Positions 22,648 to 31,028 of a stretch of 64,000 bases of DNA are shown here, piece after piece. Under the pieces are notes generated by a model. That model worked only from the letters and a program-made list of their open reading frames with translations. It did no database searches and was not told the DNA's origin. Within the stretch, counting starts at the first letter, position 1. The number at the start of each line of letters is the position of its first letter. The DNA is from Microbacterium sp. RU1D (lineage in GTDB: Bacteria; Actinomycetota; Actinomycetes; Actinomycetales; Microbacteriaceae): positions 124,001 to 188,000 of the forward strand of contig NZ_FTPQ01000002.1 of NCBI RefSeq assembly GCF_900156435.1, written 5' to 3'. The translations under genes and the position numbers were made by a program.

Positions 22648-23489
22648 CAGAGCCTCGCGGCGAGGATCTCGGTGACGAGGATCGCGCGCGCGCCGATCGC
22701 GTAGAGCGCGTCCATGACCTGGTTGACGTCGCGGCGCGGGCTCATCACCCGCACGGCGACCCACTCGGGATCGCGCAGCGGCGAGATGGTGGGCGACTCC
22801 AGGCCCGGGGCCACGGCGACGGCCTGCTCCACGAGGGCTGCGGGGAGGTCGTAGTCGATGAGGACGTACTTCCGCGCGGCGAGGACGCCGCGCAGGCGAC
22901 GCAGCAGCGTCTCCGTGCCGTCGGCCTCCTGCGGGCCGGCGATGAGGACGGCATCGCTCTCGAGCAGGACCGGGCCGAAGATCTCGAGCCCCGCCTGACG
23001 CAGCGTGGTGCCGGTCGAGACGACGTCGGCTACGGCATCCGCCACTCCGAGCTGCACGGCCGATTCGACCGCGCCGTCGAGGGGCACGATGTCGACGGCG
23101 ATGCCGCGCTCGTCGAGGAAGGCGTCGACCAGGCCCGGGTAGGCGGTGGCGACGCGGAGGCCCTGGAGGTCCTGCACGTCGGTGAAACGACCGGGGCGGC
23201 CGGCGAAGCGGAACGTGGAGCCGGCGAAGCCGAGCGACTCGACCTCGCGCGCGCCCGGCATGCGGGCGTCCAGCAGCAGGTCGCGGCCGGTGATGCCGAC
23301 GTCGAGCGCACCCGAGCCGACGTAGGTGGCGATGTCACGGGGGCGGAGGTAGAAGAACTCGACCTCGTTGACGGGGTCGACGGTGTAGAGGTCTTTCGAG
23401 TCGCGTCGTCCGGTGTATCCGGCCTCCGAGAGCATCTCGGCGGCGGTCTCGGCGAGCGACCCCTTGTTCGGCACGGCGATTCGCAGCAT
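22647..23489 (-). CDS. hisG: ATP phosphoribosyltransferase (long form)
   Basis: A 280-residue enzyme that commits ATP and PRPP to histidine synthesis. IAVPNKGSL opens the catalytic domain, and [15 protein letters not shown] is the PRPP-binding stretch. The C-terminal 75 residues (from VLIDYDLP to the [11 protein letters not shown] region) form the regulatory domain found in the histidine-inhibited long form. No good Shine-Dalgarno site precedes the ATG. It is 46 bases from hisE and probably co-transcribed. Confidence 0.96.
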   Translation of the reverse strand: MLRIAVPNKGSLAETAAEMLSEAGYTGRRDSKDLYTVDPVNEVEFFYLRPRDIATYVGSGALDVGITGRDLLLDARMPGAREVESLGFAGSTFRFAGRPGRFTDVQDLQGLRVATAYPGLVDAFLDERGIAVDIVPLDGAVESAVQLGVADAVADVVSTGTTLRQAGLEIFGPVLLESDAVLIAGPQEADGTETLLRRLRGVLAARKYVLIDYDLPAALVEQAVAVAPGLESPTISPLRDPEWVAVRVMSPRRDVNQVMDALYAIGARAILVTEILAARL

Positions 23490-23535
23490 GACGGGGGCTT
23501 TCGTGGGTCGTGGGGTCGGGAAGGGAGAGCGCTGC

Positions 23536-23799
23536 TCAGAGATGTCGGTAGACGTCCTGGAGCGACAGGCCCTTCGCGAGCATGAGCGTCTGGAGGTGGT
23601 AGAGCAGCTGCGAGATCTCCTCGGCCGCGGCCTCGTCGGACTCGTACTCGGCGGCCATCCACACCTCGGCGGCCTCTTCGACGATCTTCTTGCCGATCGC
23701 GTGCACCCCGGCATCCAACTGAGCCACGGTGCCGGAGCCCTCGGGTCGCTCGACGGCCTTGGCGCTGAGTTCCGCGAACAGGTCGTCGAAGGTCTTCAC
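23536..23799 (-). CDS. hisE: Phosphoribosyl-ATP pyrophosphatase
   Basis: An 87-residue all-helical MazG-like enzyme for the second step of histidine synthesis. [13 protein letters not shown] and the [11 protein letters not shown] helix carry the metal-binding glutamates. The GTG at 23799 begins the conserved [16 protein letters not shown] ends six bases upstream, so the his transcript may begin leaderless here. Confidence 0.95.
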   Translation of the reverse strand: MKTFDDLFAELSAKAVERPEGSGTVAQLDAGVHAIGKKIVEEAAEVWMAAEYESDEAAAEEISQLLYHLQTLMLAKGLSLQDVYRHL

Positions 23800-23805
23800 G
23801 CTTCC

Positions 23806-23811
23806 AGGGTA
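23806..23811 (-). promoter_or_regulatory. -10 box, leaderless start of hisE
   Basis: TACCCT on the minus strand ends six bases before the GTG start, placing transcription initiation at the start codon of the first his gene. Confidence 0.45.
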
Positions 23812-23868
23812 TCGGGTCGCAGGGGGTGGGGTTGTCGCCGGGCGCAGCCGACCGTGCCCGGCTTCGAT

Positions 23869-23935
23869 ACGCCGTTCCGTGCGAGACACGCGGCGAGACG
23901 GCGTTTCTCGGCGGAAAGGGCGTTTATCGCGGAGA
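23869..23935. repeat. Nested palindrome, decayed copy 3
   Basis: Contains CGAGACACGCGG and GGCGTTTCTCG shared with copy 2, followed by a second right half-site GCGTTTATCGC. The left half-sites have decayed. Confidence 0.65.
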
Positions 23936-23976
23936 GGTCGGCGGCGTGGGGACGCCGCGGGCGTGGCAGCGGTGCG

Positions 23977-24648
23977 TCAGTGGCGGTGGCGGGCGGCGGA
24001 GGCGCGCAGCGATTGGATCGCGCGGTCGGGGTCGTCGGCTCCGAACACGGCGGACCCCGCGACGAACGTGTCGGCCCCGGCCTCGGCGGCCTGGGCGATG
24101 GTGGACTCGCCGATGCCGCCGTCGACCTGCAGCCAGACGCTCGATCCGCGGCGCTTCGCCTCCTCGGCGAGGGCGCGGAGCTTGGGCATCGTCTCGGGCA
24201 TGAACGACTGTCCGCCGAAGCCCGGCTCGACGGTCATGACGAGGATCTGATCGAACTCGTTGAGCGAGTCGAAGAGGTTCTCCACGGGCGTGCCCGGCTT
24301 GACCGCGACACCCGCACGCGCCCCGATCGCGCGGAGTTGACGGGCCAGGGCGACCGGGGACGCCGCGGCCTCGAGGTGGAAGGTGACGGATGCCGCGCCG
24401 AGCTCGGCGTAGGCCGGCGCCCAGCGATCCGGATCGTCGATCATCAGGTGCACGTCCAGCGGCACGGGGCTCGTCTCCTGGATGCGGCCGACCATCTGCG
24501 GCCCGAACGTCAGGTTCGGCACGAAGTGGTTGTCCATGACGTCGACGTGCACGAAGTCGGCTCCCGCGATGCGGGCGAGCTCGGCCTCCATGTTCACGAA
24601 GTCGGCGGCCAGGATGCTCGGGTTGATGCGCGGGGCGTCGGTAGGCAC
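23977..24648 (-). CDS. rpe: Ribulose-phosphate 3-epimerase
   Basis: A 223-residue pentose phosphate pathway epimerase. INPSILAADF, HVDVMDNHFVPNLTFGP (metal histidines and catalytic aspartate), VHLMI and the QVDGGI loop are all present. The GTG at 24648 is chosen because CATAAT ends six bases upstream and no Shine-Dalgarno site exists, so the message should be leaderless. Confidence 0.97.
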   Translation of the reverse strand: MPTDAPRINPSILAADFVNMEAELARIAGADFVHVDVMDNHFVPNLTFGPQMVGRIQETSPVPLDVHLMIDDPDRWAPAYAELGAASVTFHLEAAASPVALARQLRAIGARAGVAVKPGTPVENLFDSLNEFDQILVMTVEPGFGGQSFMPETMPKLRALAEEAKRRGSSVWLQVDGGIGESTIAQAAEAGADTFVAGSAVFGADDPDRAIQSLRASAARHRH

Positions 24649-24654
24649 CCGACC

Positions 24655-24660
24655 ATTATG
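24655..24660 (-). promoter_or_regulatory. -10 box, leaderless start of rpe
   Basis: CATAAT on the minus strand, close to the TATAAT consensus, ends six bases before the rpe GTG. Confidence 0.55.
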
Positions 24661-24725
24661 TGCGCGCGGAGCGGACGCGCCGGTTGCGGTGGCGACGTGC
24701 TGCGACGCTCGGGCGGAGATCTTCT

Positions 24726-24781
24726 GCAGAAACGCGATCCGTGCGCAGAAACGCGCTGAGGGGCCGTTTACGCGCACGGAT
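24726..24781. repeat. Nested palindrome, copy 4
   Basis: The direct half-sites GCAGAAACGCG occur twice (24726, 24745). ATCCGTGCGC (24737-24746) pairs perfectly with GCGCACGGAT (24772-24781), and AAACG pairs with CGTTT inside. Confidence 0.75.
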
Positions 24782-24837
24782 GGCGTTCATGGATGCCTAC
24801 GGCCGACGCGCGGGCCGGGCGCGGACGAGCTGGCCCG

Positions 24838-26208
24838 TCAGCGCTTTCGGAGCAGGGCGATCGACATGGCATCCGTTCCGTGGCGGTGCGGCCACAGCTG
24901 CGCGCGGAGCGAGCCGTCGGCCTGCGCGGGGAGGTCGATGTCGTCGACCGCGACCTCGCGCACGACGGCGCGGGCGTCGAGCTCCTCCACCGCGTCGCCG
25001 AGCGCCCGCGCGACCTCGGCCAGCACGCCGGAGGTCTCGGCCAGGTGCGGGGAGCACGTGACGTAGGCCAGCACGCCGCCCGGCTTCAGCGCCTCGAAGG
25101 CCGCGAGCACGAGCTCGCGCTGCAGGTCGGTGAGGTCGGGCACGTCGGCCGGCGTCTTGCGCCAGCGCGCCTCGGGCCGGCGTCGCAGGGCCCCGATCCC
25201 GGTGCAGGGGGCGTCGACGAGGATGCGGTCGTACTCCCCCGCGGCGCGGGCCGCGCGCTCGCGCCCGTCCTCCTCGCTCACCTCGACCTCGAGGGGGACG
25301 GATGCCACGGCCTGCCGCACGAGTCCCGCTCGCGCCGGCGCGATCTCGTTGGCATCCAGCCGGGCGCCGTGGGCGAGGGCCTCCGCGGCCAGCAGCGCGG
25401 TCTTGCCGCCGGGGCCGGCGCAGAGGTCCAGCCACCGCTCCCCCTCGCGCACCGGAAGCGCCCGGCTGAGCGCCAGGGCGGCCAGCTGCGAGCCCTCGTC
25501 CTGCACGCGCACGCGGCCGTCCGTCTCGCGGATGAGGTGCTCGGGATCGCCCCCGCGCGTGGTGAACGCGGTCGGCGCGAAGCGCGCGGGAGTCGCGTCG
25601 TCGGGGACCTCGGCGAGTCCTGGAAGAGCGATCATCGCTACGCGCGGAGCGACGTTGTCGGCCTCGAGCAGGCCGGGAAGCTCGTCGGCGCGGCCTTCCG
25701 CGGTGAGGGCGCGCCGCAGCGCCCGCACGATCCACACCGGGTGCGAGGTCGTCAGACCGATGCGCTCGTCGTCGCTGCGCGCCCCCGCGGCGACGCGCTC
25801 CATCCAGTGCCCCGGGTTGTCGCGCGACACGCGGCGCAGCACGGCGTTGGCGAACCCGGCCGCCCCGCGTCCGCCGCCGTGGCGTCGGGCGAGCTCGACC
25901 GATTCATTGACCGCCGCGTGCGATGCGACGCGTGTGGACAGCAGCTGGTGCACGCCGAGCCGCAGCGCATCGAGCACCGCGGGGTCGATGCGGTCGACCG
26001 TGCGGTCGGCGGCGATCGCGATGATCGCGTCGTACGTGCCGCGACGGCGGAGCGTGCCGTAGGTCAATTCGGTCGCGAGGCCCGCGTCCTTGGCATCCAG
26101 CCCCTGCCGGGCGATGGCGTGCGGCAGCAGGAGGTTGGCGTAGGCCTCGTCGCCCGAGACGGCGCGCAGCACCTCGTAGGCCGCGGCGCGCGCTCCCTGC
26201 ACGCTCAT
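24838..26208 (-). CDS. rsmB: 16S rRNA m5C967 methyltransferase
   Basis: A 456-residue RNA methyltransferase. An N-terminal NusB-like RNA-binding domain (about 1-140) is followed by a SAM-dependent domain. LDLCAGPGGKT binds SAM, DAPCTG contains the motif IV cysteine, and VTCSPH the motif VI catalytic cysteine. Its ATG overlaps the fmt stop by four bases, the usual fmt-rsmB pairing. Confidence 0.95.
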   Translation of the reverse strand: MSVQGARAAAYEVLRAVSGDEAYANLLLPHAIARQGLDAKDAGLATELTYGTLRRRGTYDAIIAIAADRTVDRIDPAVLDALRLGVHQLLSTRVASHAAVNESVELARRHGGGRGAAGFANAVLRRVSRDNPGHWMERVAAGARSDDERIGLTTSHPVWIVRALRRALTAEGRADELPGLLEADNVAPRVAMIALPGLAEVPDDATPARFAPTAFTTRGGDPEHLIRETDGRVRVQDEGSQLAALALSRALPVREGERWLDLCAGPGGKTALLAAEALAHGARLDANEIAPARAGLVRQAVASVPLEVEVSEEDGRERAARAAGEYDRILVDAPCTGIGALRRRPEARWRKTPADVPDLTDLQRELVLAAFEALKPGGVLAYVTCSPHLAETSGVLAEVARALGDAVEELDARAVVREVAVDDIDLPAQADGSLRAQLWPHRHGTDAMSIALLRKR

Positions 26209-27122
26209 GCGCCGAGCACCGGCTGGTCGGTGCGCAGGCCCCGGAACCAGTCGCTCGCGTTCATCGCGCCCTTGCCCGCCGGCTGCACGGTCTCGAGCCG
26301 CAGCGGCGAGGTGCCCGTGCCGACGAGGACCTCCTTGCCGGATGCCGCGACCCGGCCGGGCGGGAGGGGCGGCGCCTCCGACGCCGAGGCACGCAGCACC
26401 TTGAACCGCGCGCCGTCGAACGTCGTGTGGGCACCGGGTTCGGGGGTGGCGCCCGCGATCTGGTGCAGGAGCGAAACCGCGTCGCGGGTGAGGTCGAGGG
26501 CGCCGTCCTCGAGGGTGAGCTTCGGGGCGAGGGTGGGCTCGCCCTCCTGCGGGACGGCGACGGCGGTGCCGTCGGCGATCGCGTCGACGATTCGCGCGAG
26601 CAGAGGGGCGCCGATCTCGGCGAGGGCGTCCAGCACGTCGGCGGACGTCGACCCCGTCGGGATCTCGTAGCGCTCCTCGGCGAAGACGTCGCCGGCGTCG
26701 AGCGCGGCGACGAGCTGGAACACGCTCGCTCCCGTTACGGCATCGCCCGCGATGAGCGCGCGCTGCACGGGCGCGGCACCGCGCCAGCGCGGGAGCAGCG
26801 AGAAGTGCAGGTTGATCCAGCCGCGGTCGGGCAGCGAGAGCAGGGGTTCGCGCACCAGACCGCCGTAGGCGACGATCACGCCGAGCTGCGGCTGGAGCGT
26901 GGCGATGCGGGCCGTGGCATCGGCGTCGAGGCGGTCGGCCTTGATGACGGGCAGGCCGAGCTTTTCGGCGGTTTGGGCCACCGGCGACGGGGTGAGCACG
27001 CGCTTGCGCCCGAGCGGGGCGTCGCCGCGCGTGACGACGGCGGCGATCTCGTGCGGACCGGATGCCAGGGCGCGGAGCGACGGGACGGCGACGGCGGGGG
27101 TGCCGGCGAAGACGAGGCGCAT
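26205..27122 (-). CDS. fmt: Methionyl-tRNA formyltransferase
   Basis: A 305-residue enzyme formylating initiator Met-tRNA from 10-formyltetrahydrofolate. MRLVFAGTPAVAVPSL opens the Rossmann domain, INLHFSLLPRWRG is the catalytic and folate site, and an OB-fold C-terminal domain follows. GAGGAG four bases before ATG fixes the start. Confidence 0.97.
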   Translation of the reverse strand: MRLVFAGTPAVAVPSLRALASGPHEIAAVVTRGDAPLGRKRVLTPSPVAQTAEKLGLPVIKADRLDADATARIATLQPQLGVIVAYGGLVREPLLSLPDRGWINLHFSLLPRWRGAAPVQRALIAGDAVTGASVFQLVAALDAGDVFAEERYEIPTGSTSADVLDALAEIGAPLLARIVDAIADGTAVAVPQEGEPTLAPKLTLEDGALDLTRDAVSLLHQIAGATPEPGAHTTFDGARFKVLRASASEAPPLPPGRVAASGKEVLVGTGTSPLRLETVQPAGKGAMNASDWFRGLRTDQPVLGA

Positions 27123-27168
27123 GGTTCTCCTCAGACTCTCGGAAGCGGGCGGGCGGGTGACGGCGCGC

Positions 27169-29151
27169 TCAGAGGTCGGGCTCGGGGATGTCGAGGCGGA
27201 CTCTGAGCGTACTGCGCGGGCGGGGGCCGCGATCCTTGCGGGACTTTCGCGCGCGCAGGGCATCGGCGATGACCCCGGCGCGCAGCGCCTCCGCGACCGC
27301 GCGCCCGCGGGCGTAGTCGAAGCGCACCAGGGCCCGGGCCGTCGCGGTGTCGGGGTCGGTCGAGGTGTCGACCGGACCGAGGATGGCGAGGGCGTCGAGA
27401 TCCGGCACCGTCTCGCGCAGGGAGGTCAGGAGCGTGTCGACGCTCCGGGCGTGTCCGTCGACGCTCGCGACGCGGACCGCCGGCGGCATCCGGAGCGGTG
27501 CACGGTCGGCCAACTCGGCGCGGGCGTAGGCGGGCTGCGTCCAGGTCGCGAGCGCCCGCGCGACCGGACCGGCCACGCCGACGAGGTGGACGGGCGCTCC
27601 GGGGGCGGCCAGCGCCGCGGCGTTCGACCACCAGCGAAGACAGTGCTCGCCGATGCGCAGCGCCTCGTTCTGCAGCATGCGGTCGCCGTCGAGCAGAATC
27701 ACGGCGCGGTAGCCGCCGCGCGCGAGCGGCTCGGCGCCGCGCGTGGCGATGACCAGGGCCGGGGCGGCGTCCACCTCGGCGACCGGGTGCGCACCGTCGG
27801 CGACGATGACGCGCGTGTTCGGGAAGGCGCGGCCGAGCTCGTCGGCCGTGCGCTCGCTGCCCGAGGAGGCCATCCGCAGCTTCGCCGAGGCGCAGTGACC
27901 GCACGACCACGCGTGGGCGCTGCGGCCGCACCAGGCGCACACGGGCACGGCCCCCGGGCGGGCGGCCCGGAGGGGACCCGCGCAGTGCTGACACCGCGCC
28001 GGGCGGCGGCAGTCCGCGCACACGAGCGACGGCGCGTAGCCCGGGCGCGCGACCTGCACGAGCACCGGACCGTGCTGCAAAGCCTCCCTCGCGGCGGCGA
28101 AGGCCGACGACGGCACGCGCGACTGGCGCTGCTCGCCCTCGCGCGTCGCGCTGAGCACGACGCGCGGGCTGGGCCGCCGCGCCTGCGGCACCTCGCGCAC
28201 ATAGCCGACGTCGACGAGCCGCTGTACGTCGGTCGTGCGCGTGTGCCCGGCGAAGACGAGCGCCGAGTGCTCCAGCTCCTGCCGCACGAGAGCGGCGTCG
28301 CGCGCGTGCACGCCCGGCGAGAGCGGTTCGGCGAGGAGCGAGTCGCCGTCGTCCCACAGCGCGACCAGTCCCGTGTCGTGCGCGGGCGCGTACACCGCCG
28401 AGCGGCGCCCGACGACGATGCAGGGGACGGGGGCCAGGGTGCGCAGGTACTGCCCGTAGCGGGCGGGGCCGGACTGGTCGGCGTCGTCGCGCACGATCGC
28501 CTCCGCCGGCACGAGCTCGGTCAGGGCCGCCAGCAGCTGCGCCTGATCACGGTAATCGGGCACGACCAGCACGGCGCTCCGGCCGCGCGCCAACGTGCGG
28601 GTGGCCGCGGCGGCGAGGAGGTCGGCCCAGGCACCACGGGGCAGCTCGGCATGCGGGTGCGGTGGGGCGTCGACCGCCAGACGCTCTCCCGCGTCGAGGG
28701 CGGCGCCGAGGCCGGGGTAGGCGCCGAGGACCGCGTCGGCGTGGTCACGAGCCGCCGGCACGACGTCGGGCGTCTCGGGAGCGGGGGCCGCGGCCCAGGC
28801 CTTCTCGGCGCGCACCATGCGCTTCGGGACGGCCAAGCGCAGGATGTCGCTGACCGAACCCGCCGCGCGATCGGCGACGCGTCGAGCGAGCGTGTACAGC
28901 CGCGCCGGCAGCACGGGGGTCGTCGACACCACCGCCTCGACGGACGACAGTGGTCGTTCGGTGCCGTCGTCGGCCGTGACCTCGACGACGAAGGCCTCCA
29001 TCATGCGTCCGGCCGACCGGAGGGGCACCTTGACCCGCACCCCCGGCGCCACGTCGGCGACCAGGGGATGCGGGATGGCGTAGTCGAACAGGCGGTCGAG
29101 CTGCGGTACGGGGGATTCGAGTTGCACGCGCGCGACGCGGCGCTCGCTCAC
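27169..29151 (-). CDS. priA: PriA-like primosomal protein, helicase motifs lost
   Basis: A 660-residue homologue of the replication-restart protein PriA. The N-terminal DNA-binding domain (RLFDYAIPHPLVADVAPGVR) and the cysteine-rich zinc region are kept: Cys378 and Cys381 in VCADCRRPARCQHC, then CAWCG and CGHC. The Walker A GxTGSGKT is missing (the position reads LPRGAWADLLA), and the DEEH box is replaced near ALWDDGDSL. It therefore probably binds restart structures without unwinding them, as proposed for other actinobacterial PriA proteins. The GTG start has GAGGA nine bases upstream. It lies between metK and fmt, the family's normal neighbourhood. Confidence 0.88.
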   Translation of the reverse strand: MSERRVARVQLESPVPQLDRLFDYAIPHPLVADVAPGVRVKVPLRSAGRMMEAFVVEVTADDGTERPLSSVEAVVSTTPVLPARLYTLARRVADRAAGSVSDILRLAVPKRMVRAEKAWAAAPAPETPDVVPAARDHADAVLGAYPGLGAALDAGERLAVDAPPHPHAELPRGAWADLLAAAATRTLARGRSAVLVVPDYRDQAQLLAALTELVPAEAIVRDDADQSGPARYGQYLRTLAPVPCIVVGRRSAVYAPAHDTGLVALWDDGDSLLAEPLSPGVHARDAALVRQELEHSALVFAGHTRTTDVQRLVDVGYVREVPQARRPSPRVVLSATREGEQRQSRVPSSAFAAAREALQHGPVLVQVARPGYAPSLVCADCRRPARCQHCAGPLRAARPGAVPVCAWCGRSAHAWSCGHCASAKLRMASSGSERTADELGRAFPNTRVIVADGAHPVAEVDAAPALVIATRGAEPLARGGYRAVILLDGDRMLQNEALRIGEHCLRWWSNAAALAAPGAPVHLVGVAGPVARALATWTQPAYARAELADRAPLRMPPAVRVASVDGHARSVDTLLTSLRETVPDLDALAILGPVDTSTDPDTATARALVRFDYARGRAVAEALRAGVIADALRARKSRKDRGPRPRSTLRVRLDIPEPDL

Positions 29152-29257
29152 GAGTGCGCGTCCTCGCGGCCGACACCCTCAGCCGGGAGGTCGTCGCCGC
29201 GCGAGCGCCTCCCGCAGGCACCCCCGACGCGGGCGGGGCGCACTCCCCCACCCACCG

Positions 29258-30451
29258 TCAGAGACCGGCGGCCGCGCGCAGCTCGTCGACGCGGTCGGTG
29301 CGCTCCCACGTGAAGCCGGGCAGCTCGCGGCCGAAGTGGCCGTACGTCGCGGTCTGCGCGTAGATCGGGCGAAGGAGGTCGAGCTGCTCGACGATCGCCG
29401 CCGGACGCAGATCGAACACTTCGCGGATCGCCCGCACGATGACGTCGTCGGCGACGTGCGCCGTGCCGAAGGACTCCACGTACAGACCGACGGGGTTCGC
29501 CTTGCCGATCGCGTACGCGACCTGCACCTCGAGGCGGTCGGCGAGGCCCGCCGCCACGGCGTTCTTGGCGACCCAGCGCATCGCGTAGGCGGCCGAGCGG
29601 TCGACCTTGGACGGGTCTTTGCCGCTGAAGGCGCCACCGCCATGGCGCGAAGCGCCACCGTAGGTGTCGATGATGATCTTGCGTCCGGTGAGCCCGGCAT
29701 CGCCCTTGGGCCCGCCGATGACGAAGGGGCCCGCGGGGTTGATGTAGTACTTCACGTCGGGCAGCGCGAGGCCCGTCTCGGCCAGCACCGGATCGATGAC
29801 CGCGGCCTGCACCTCGGCGCGCAGGTCTTCCTGCGAGATGTCGGGGTGATGCTGCGTCGAGAGCACGACCGAGTCGACGGTGCGGGGGGTGAAGCCGTCG
29901 TACCCGAGGGTCACCTGTGTCTTGCCGTCGGGGCGCAGGAACGGCAGCGAGCCGTCTTTGCGGACGGATGCCAGACGCTCGGCGACGCGGTGGGCGGTCC
30001 ACGCGGCCATCGGCATGAGCTGGGGGGTCTCGTTCGTCGCGAAGCCGAACATGATGCCCTGGTCGCCCGCGCCCTGCAGGTCGCGCGGGTCGACGGAGCC
30101 GCGCTCGCGCTGCTCGAAGGCCTTGTTGACGCCGGCGGCGATGTCGGACGACTGCGCGCCGATCGACACGCTCACGCCGCACGACTCGCCGTCGAAGCCG
30201 GTGTCGCTCGAGGTGTAGCCGATGCGGTTGACCACGTCGCGCACGATCGCGGGGATCTCGACGTAGGCGCTGGTCGACACCTCGCCCGCGACGTGGACGA
30301 GGCCCGTGGTGACGAGGGTCTCGACGGCCACGCGCCCGGTGGGGTCGTCGGTGAGGATCGCATCGAGGATGCTGTCGGAGATCTGGTCGCAGATCTTGTC
30401 GGGGTGTCCTTCGGTGACGGACTCGGACGTGAACAGGCGCAGGTCGGTCAA
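29258..30451 (-). CDS. metK: S-adenosylmethionine synthetase
   Basis: A 397-residue enzyme making SAM from methionine and [20 protein letters not shown] opens the ATP site, [15 protein letters not shown] is signature 1 and [16 protein letters not shown] the P-loop signature. The best start is a TTG at 30451, five bases after CGGAG, which begins exactly where family proteins begin ([10 protein letters not shown]); no ATG or GTG fits there. Confidence 0.97.
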   Translation of the reverse strand: MTDLRLFTSESVTEGHPDKICDQISDSILDAILTDDPTGRVAVETLVTTGLVHVAGEVSTSAYVEIPAIVRDVVNRIGYTSSDTGFDGESCGVSVSIGAQSSDIAAGVNKAFEQRERGSVDPRDLQGAGDQGIMFGFATNETPQLMPMAAWTAHRVAERLASVRKDGSLPFLRPDGKTQVTLGYDGFTPRTVDSVVLSTQHHPDISQEDLRAEVQAAVIDPVLAETGLALPDVKYYINPAGPFVIGGPKGDAGLTGRKIIIDTYGGASRHGGGAFSGKDPSKVDRSAAYAMRWVAKNAVAAGLADRLEVQVAYAIGKANPVGLYVESFGTAHVADDVIVRAIREVFDLRPAAIVEQLDLLRPIYAQTATYGHFGRELPGFTWERTDRVDELRAAAGL

Positions 30452-30493
30452 GACGACTCCGGGGTGGTTGCGAGCGGGGAACGGGCACAAGTA

Positions 30494-30524
30494 TGCCCCG
30501 GGTGGCGCCAGGCCGCCCGGGGCA
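30494..30524 (-). terminator. Hairpin between rpoZ and metK
   Basis: TGCCCCGGGTGGC pairs with GCCGCCCGGGGCA at 12 of 13 positions (the thirteenth a G-U pair) about 20 bases beyond the rpoZ stop, followed on the minus strand by TACTTGT. Confidence 0.7.
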
Positions 30525-30544
30525 ACGTCACATCTGTGAACAGA

Positions 30545-30799
30545 TCACTCGGCGGCGCGAAGGCGCAGCTTGTCCTCGTGGATCTCGTGCAGAGCGATGG
30601 TCAGCGGCTTGTCCTCGACGGTGGAGTCGACGAGCGGGCCGACGTTGTCGAAGAGGTTGCCCTCGTGCAGGTCGGAGTAGTAGTCGTTGATCTGACGCGC
30701 ACGCTTGGACGCGTAGATGACGAGCTGGTACTTCGAGTCGACCTTGTCGAGCAGAGCGTCGATGGGCGGGTCGATGATGCCCTTGTCACGTCCGGCCAT
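30545..30799 (-). CDS. rpoZ: RNA polymerase omega subunit
   Basis: An 84-residue small subunit that helps RNA polymerase assembly. Family features are [20 protein letters not shown], the KRARQIN core helix and the C-terminal [10 protein letters not shown]. It is shorter than the mycobacterial protein (about 110). AGGAGG six bases before the ATG is a strong ribosome site. The leader carries a hairpin (30829-30857) and a TAGAAT -10 box at 30862-30867, so it has its own promoter. Confidence 0.95.
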   Translation of the reverse strand: MAGRDKGIIDPPIDALLDKVDSKYQLVIYASKRARQINDYYSDLHEGNLFDNVGPLVDSTVEDKPLTIALHEIHEDKLRLRAAE

Positions 30800-30828
30800 G
30801 GGGAACCTCCTGGTTCGGCGGATGGGGT

Positions 30829-30857
30829 GGATGCGGCGCTGGAGCGCCGAAGCATCC
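30829..30857 (-). promoter_or_regulatory. Hairpin in rpoZ leader
   Basis: On the minus strand GGATG-CTT-CGGCGC, loop TCCA, GCGCCG-CATCC folds into a strong stem with a 3-base bulge, 30 bases before the start codon and just downstream of the predicted transcription start. Confidence 0.5.
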
Positions 30858-30861
30858 TCCT

Positions 30862-30867
30862 ATTCTA
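30862..30867 (-). promoter_or_regulatory. -10 box of rpoZ
   Basis: TAGAAT on the minus strand, about 63 bases before the ATG. Confidence 0.5.
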
Positions 30868-30919
30868 GCCGACGCCCGCGCGGCCTGTGCCGAGGGGTGT
30901 CGGGTGGTTCGGCTCAGCC

Positions 30920-30991
30920 GGGTTCGGGGCGCGTTCTTCCGTTCGGGGCGCGAGATCACGCGCCCCACACCGAAAATCGCGCCCCGAACCC
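30920..30991. repeat. Nested palindrome with GGTTCGGGGCGCG arms
   Basis: Outer arms GGGTTCGGGGCGCG and CGCGCCCCGAACCC are perfect over 14 bases. Inner arms GGGGCGCG and CGCGCCCC are perfect over 8. The left half contains GTTCGGGGCGCG twice in direct order. Architecture like copies 1-5 but different sequence. It lies between gmk and rpoZ and may end the long pyr-gmk transcript. Confidence 0.8.
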
Positions 30992-31028
30992 GTCGGCGGC
31001 GCGCCACGAGGCGCCGGACACTCGCGGG

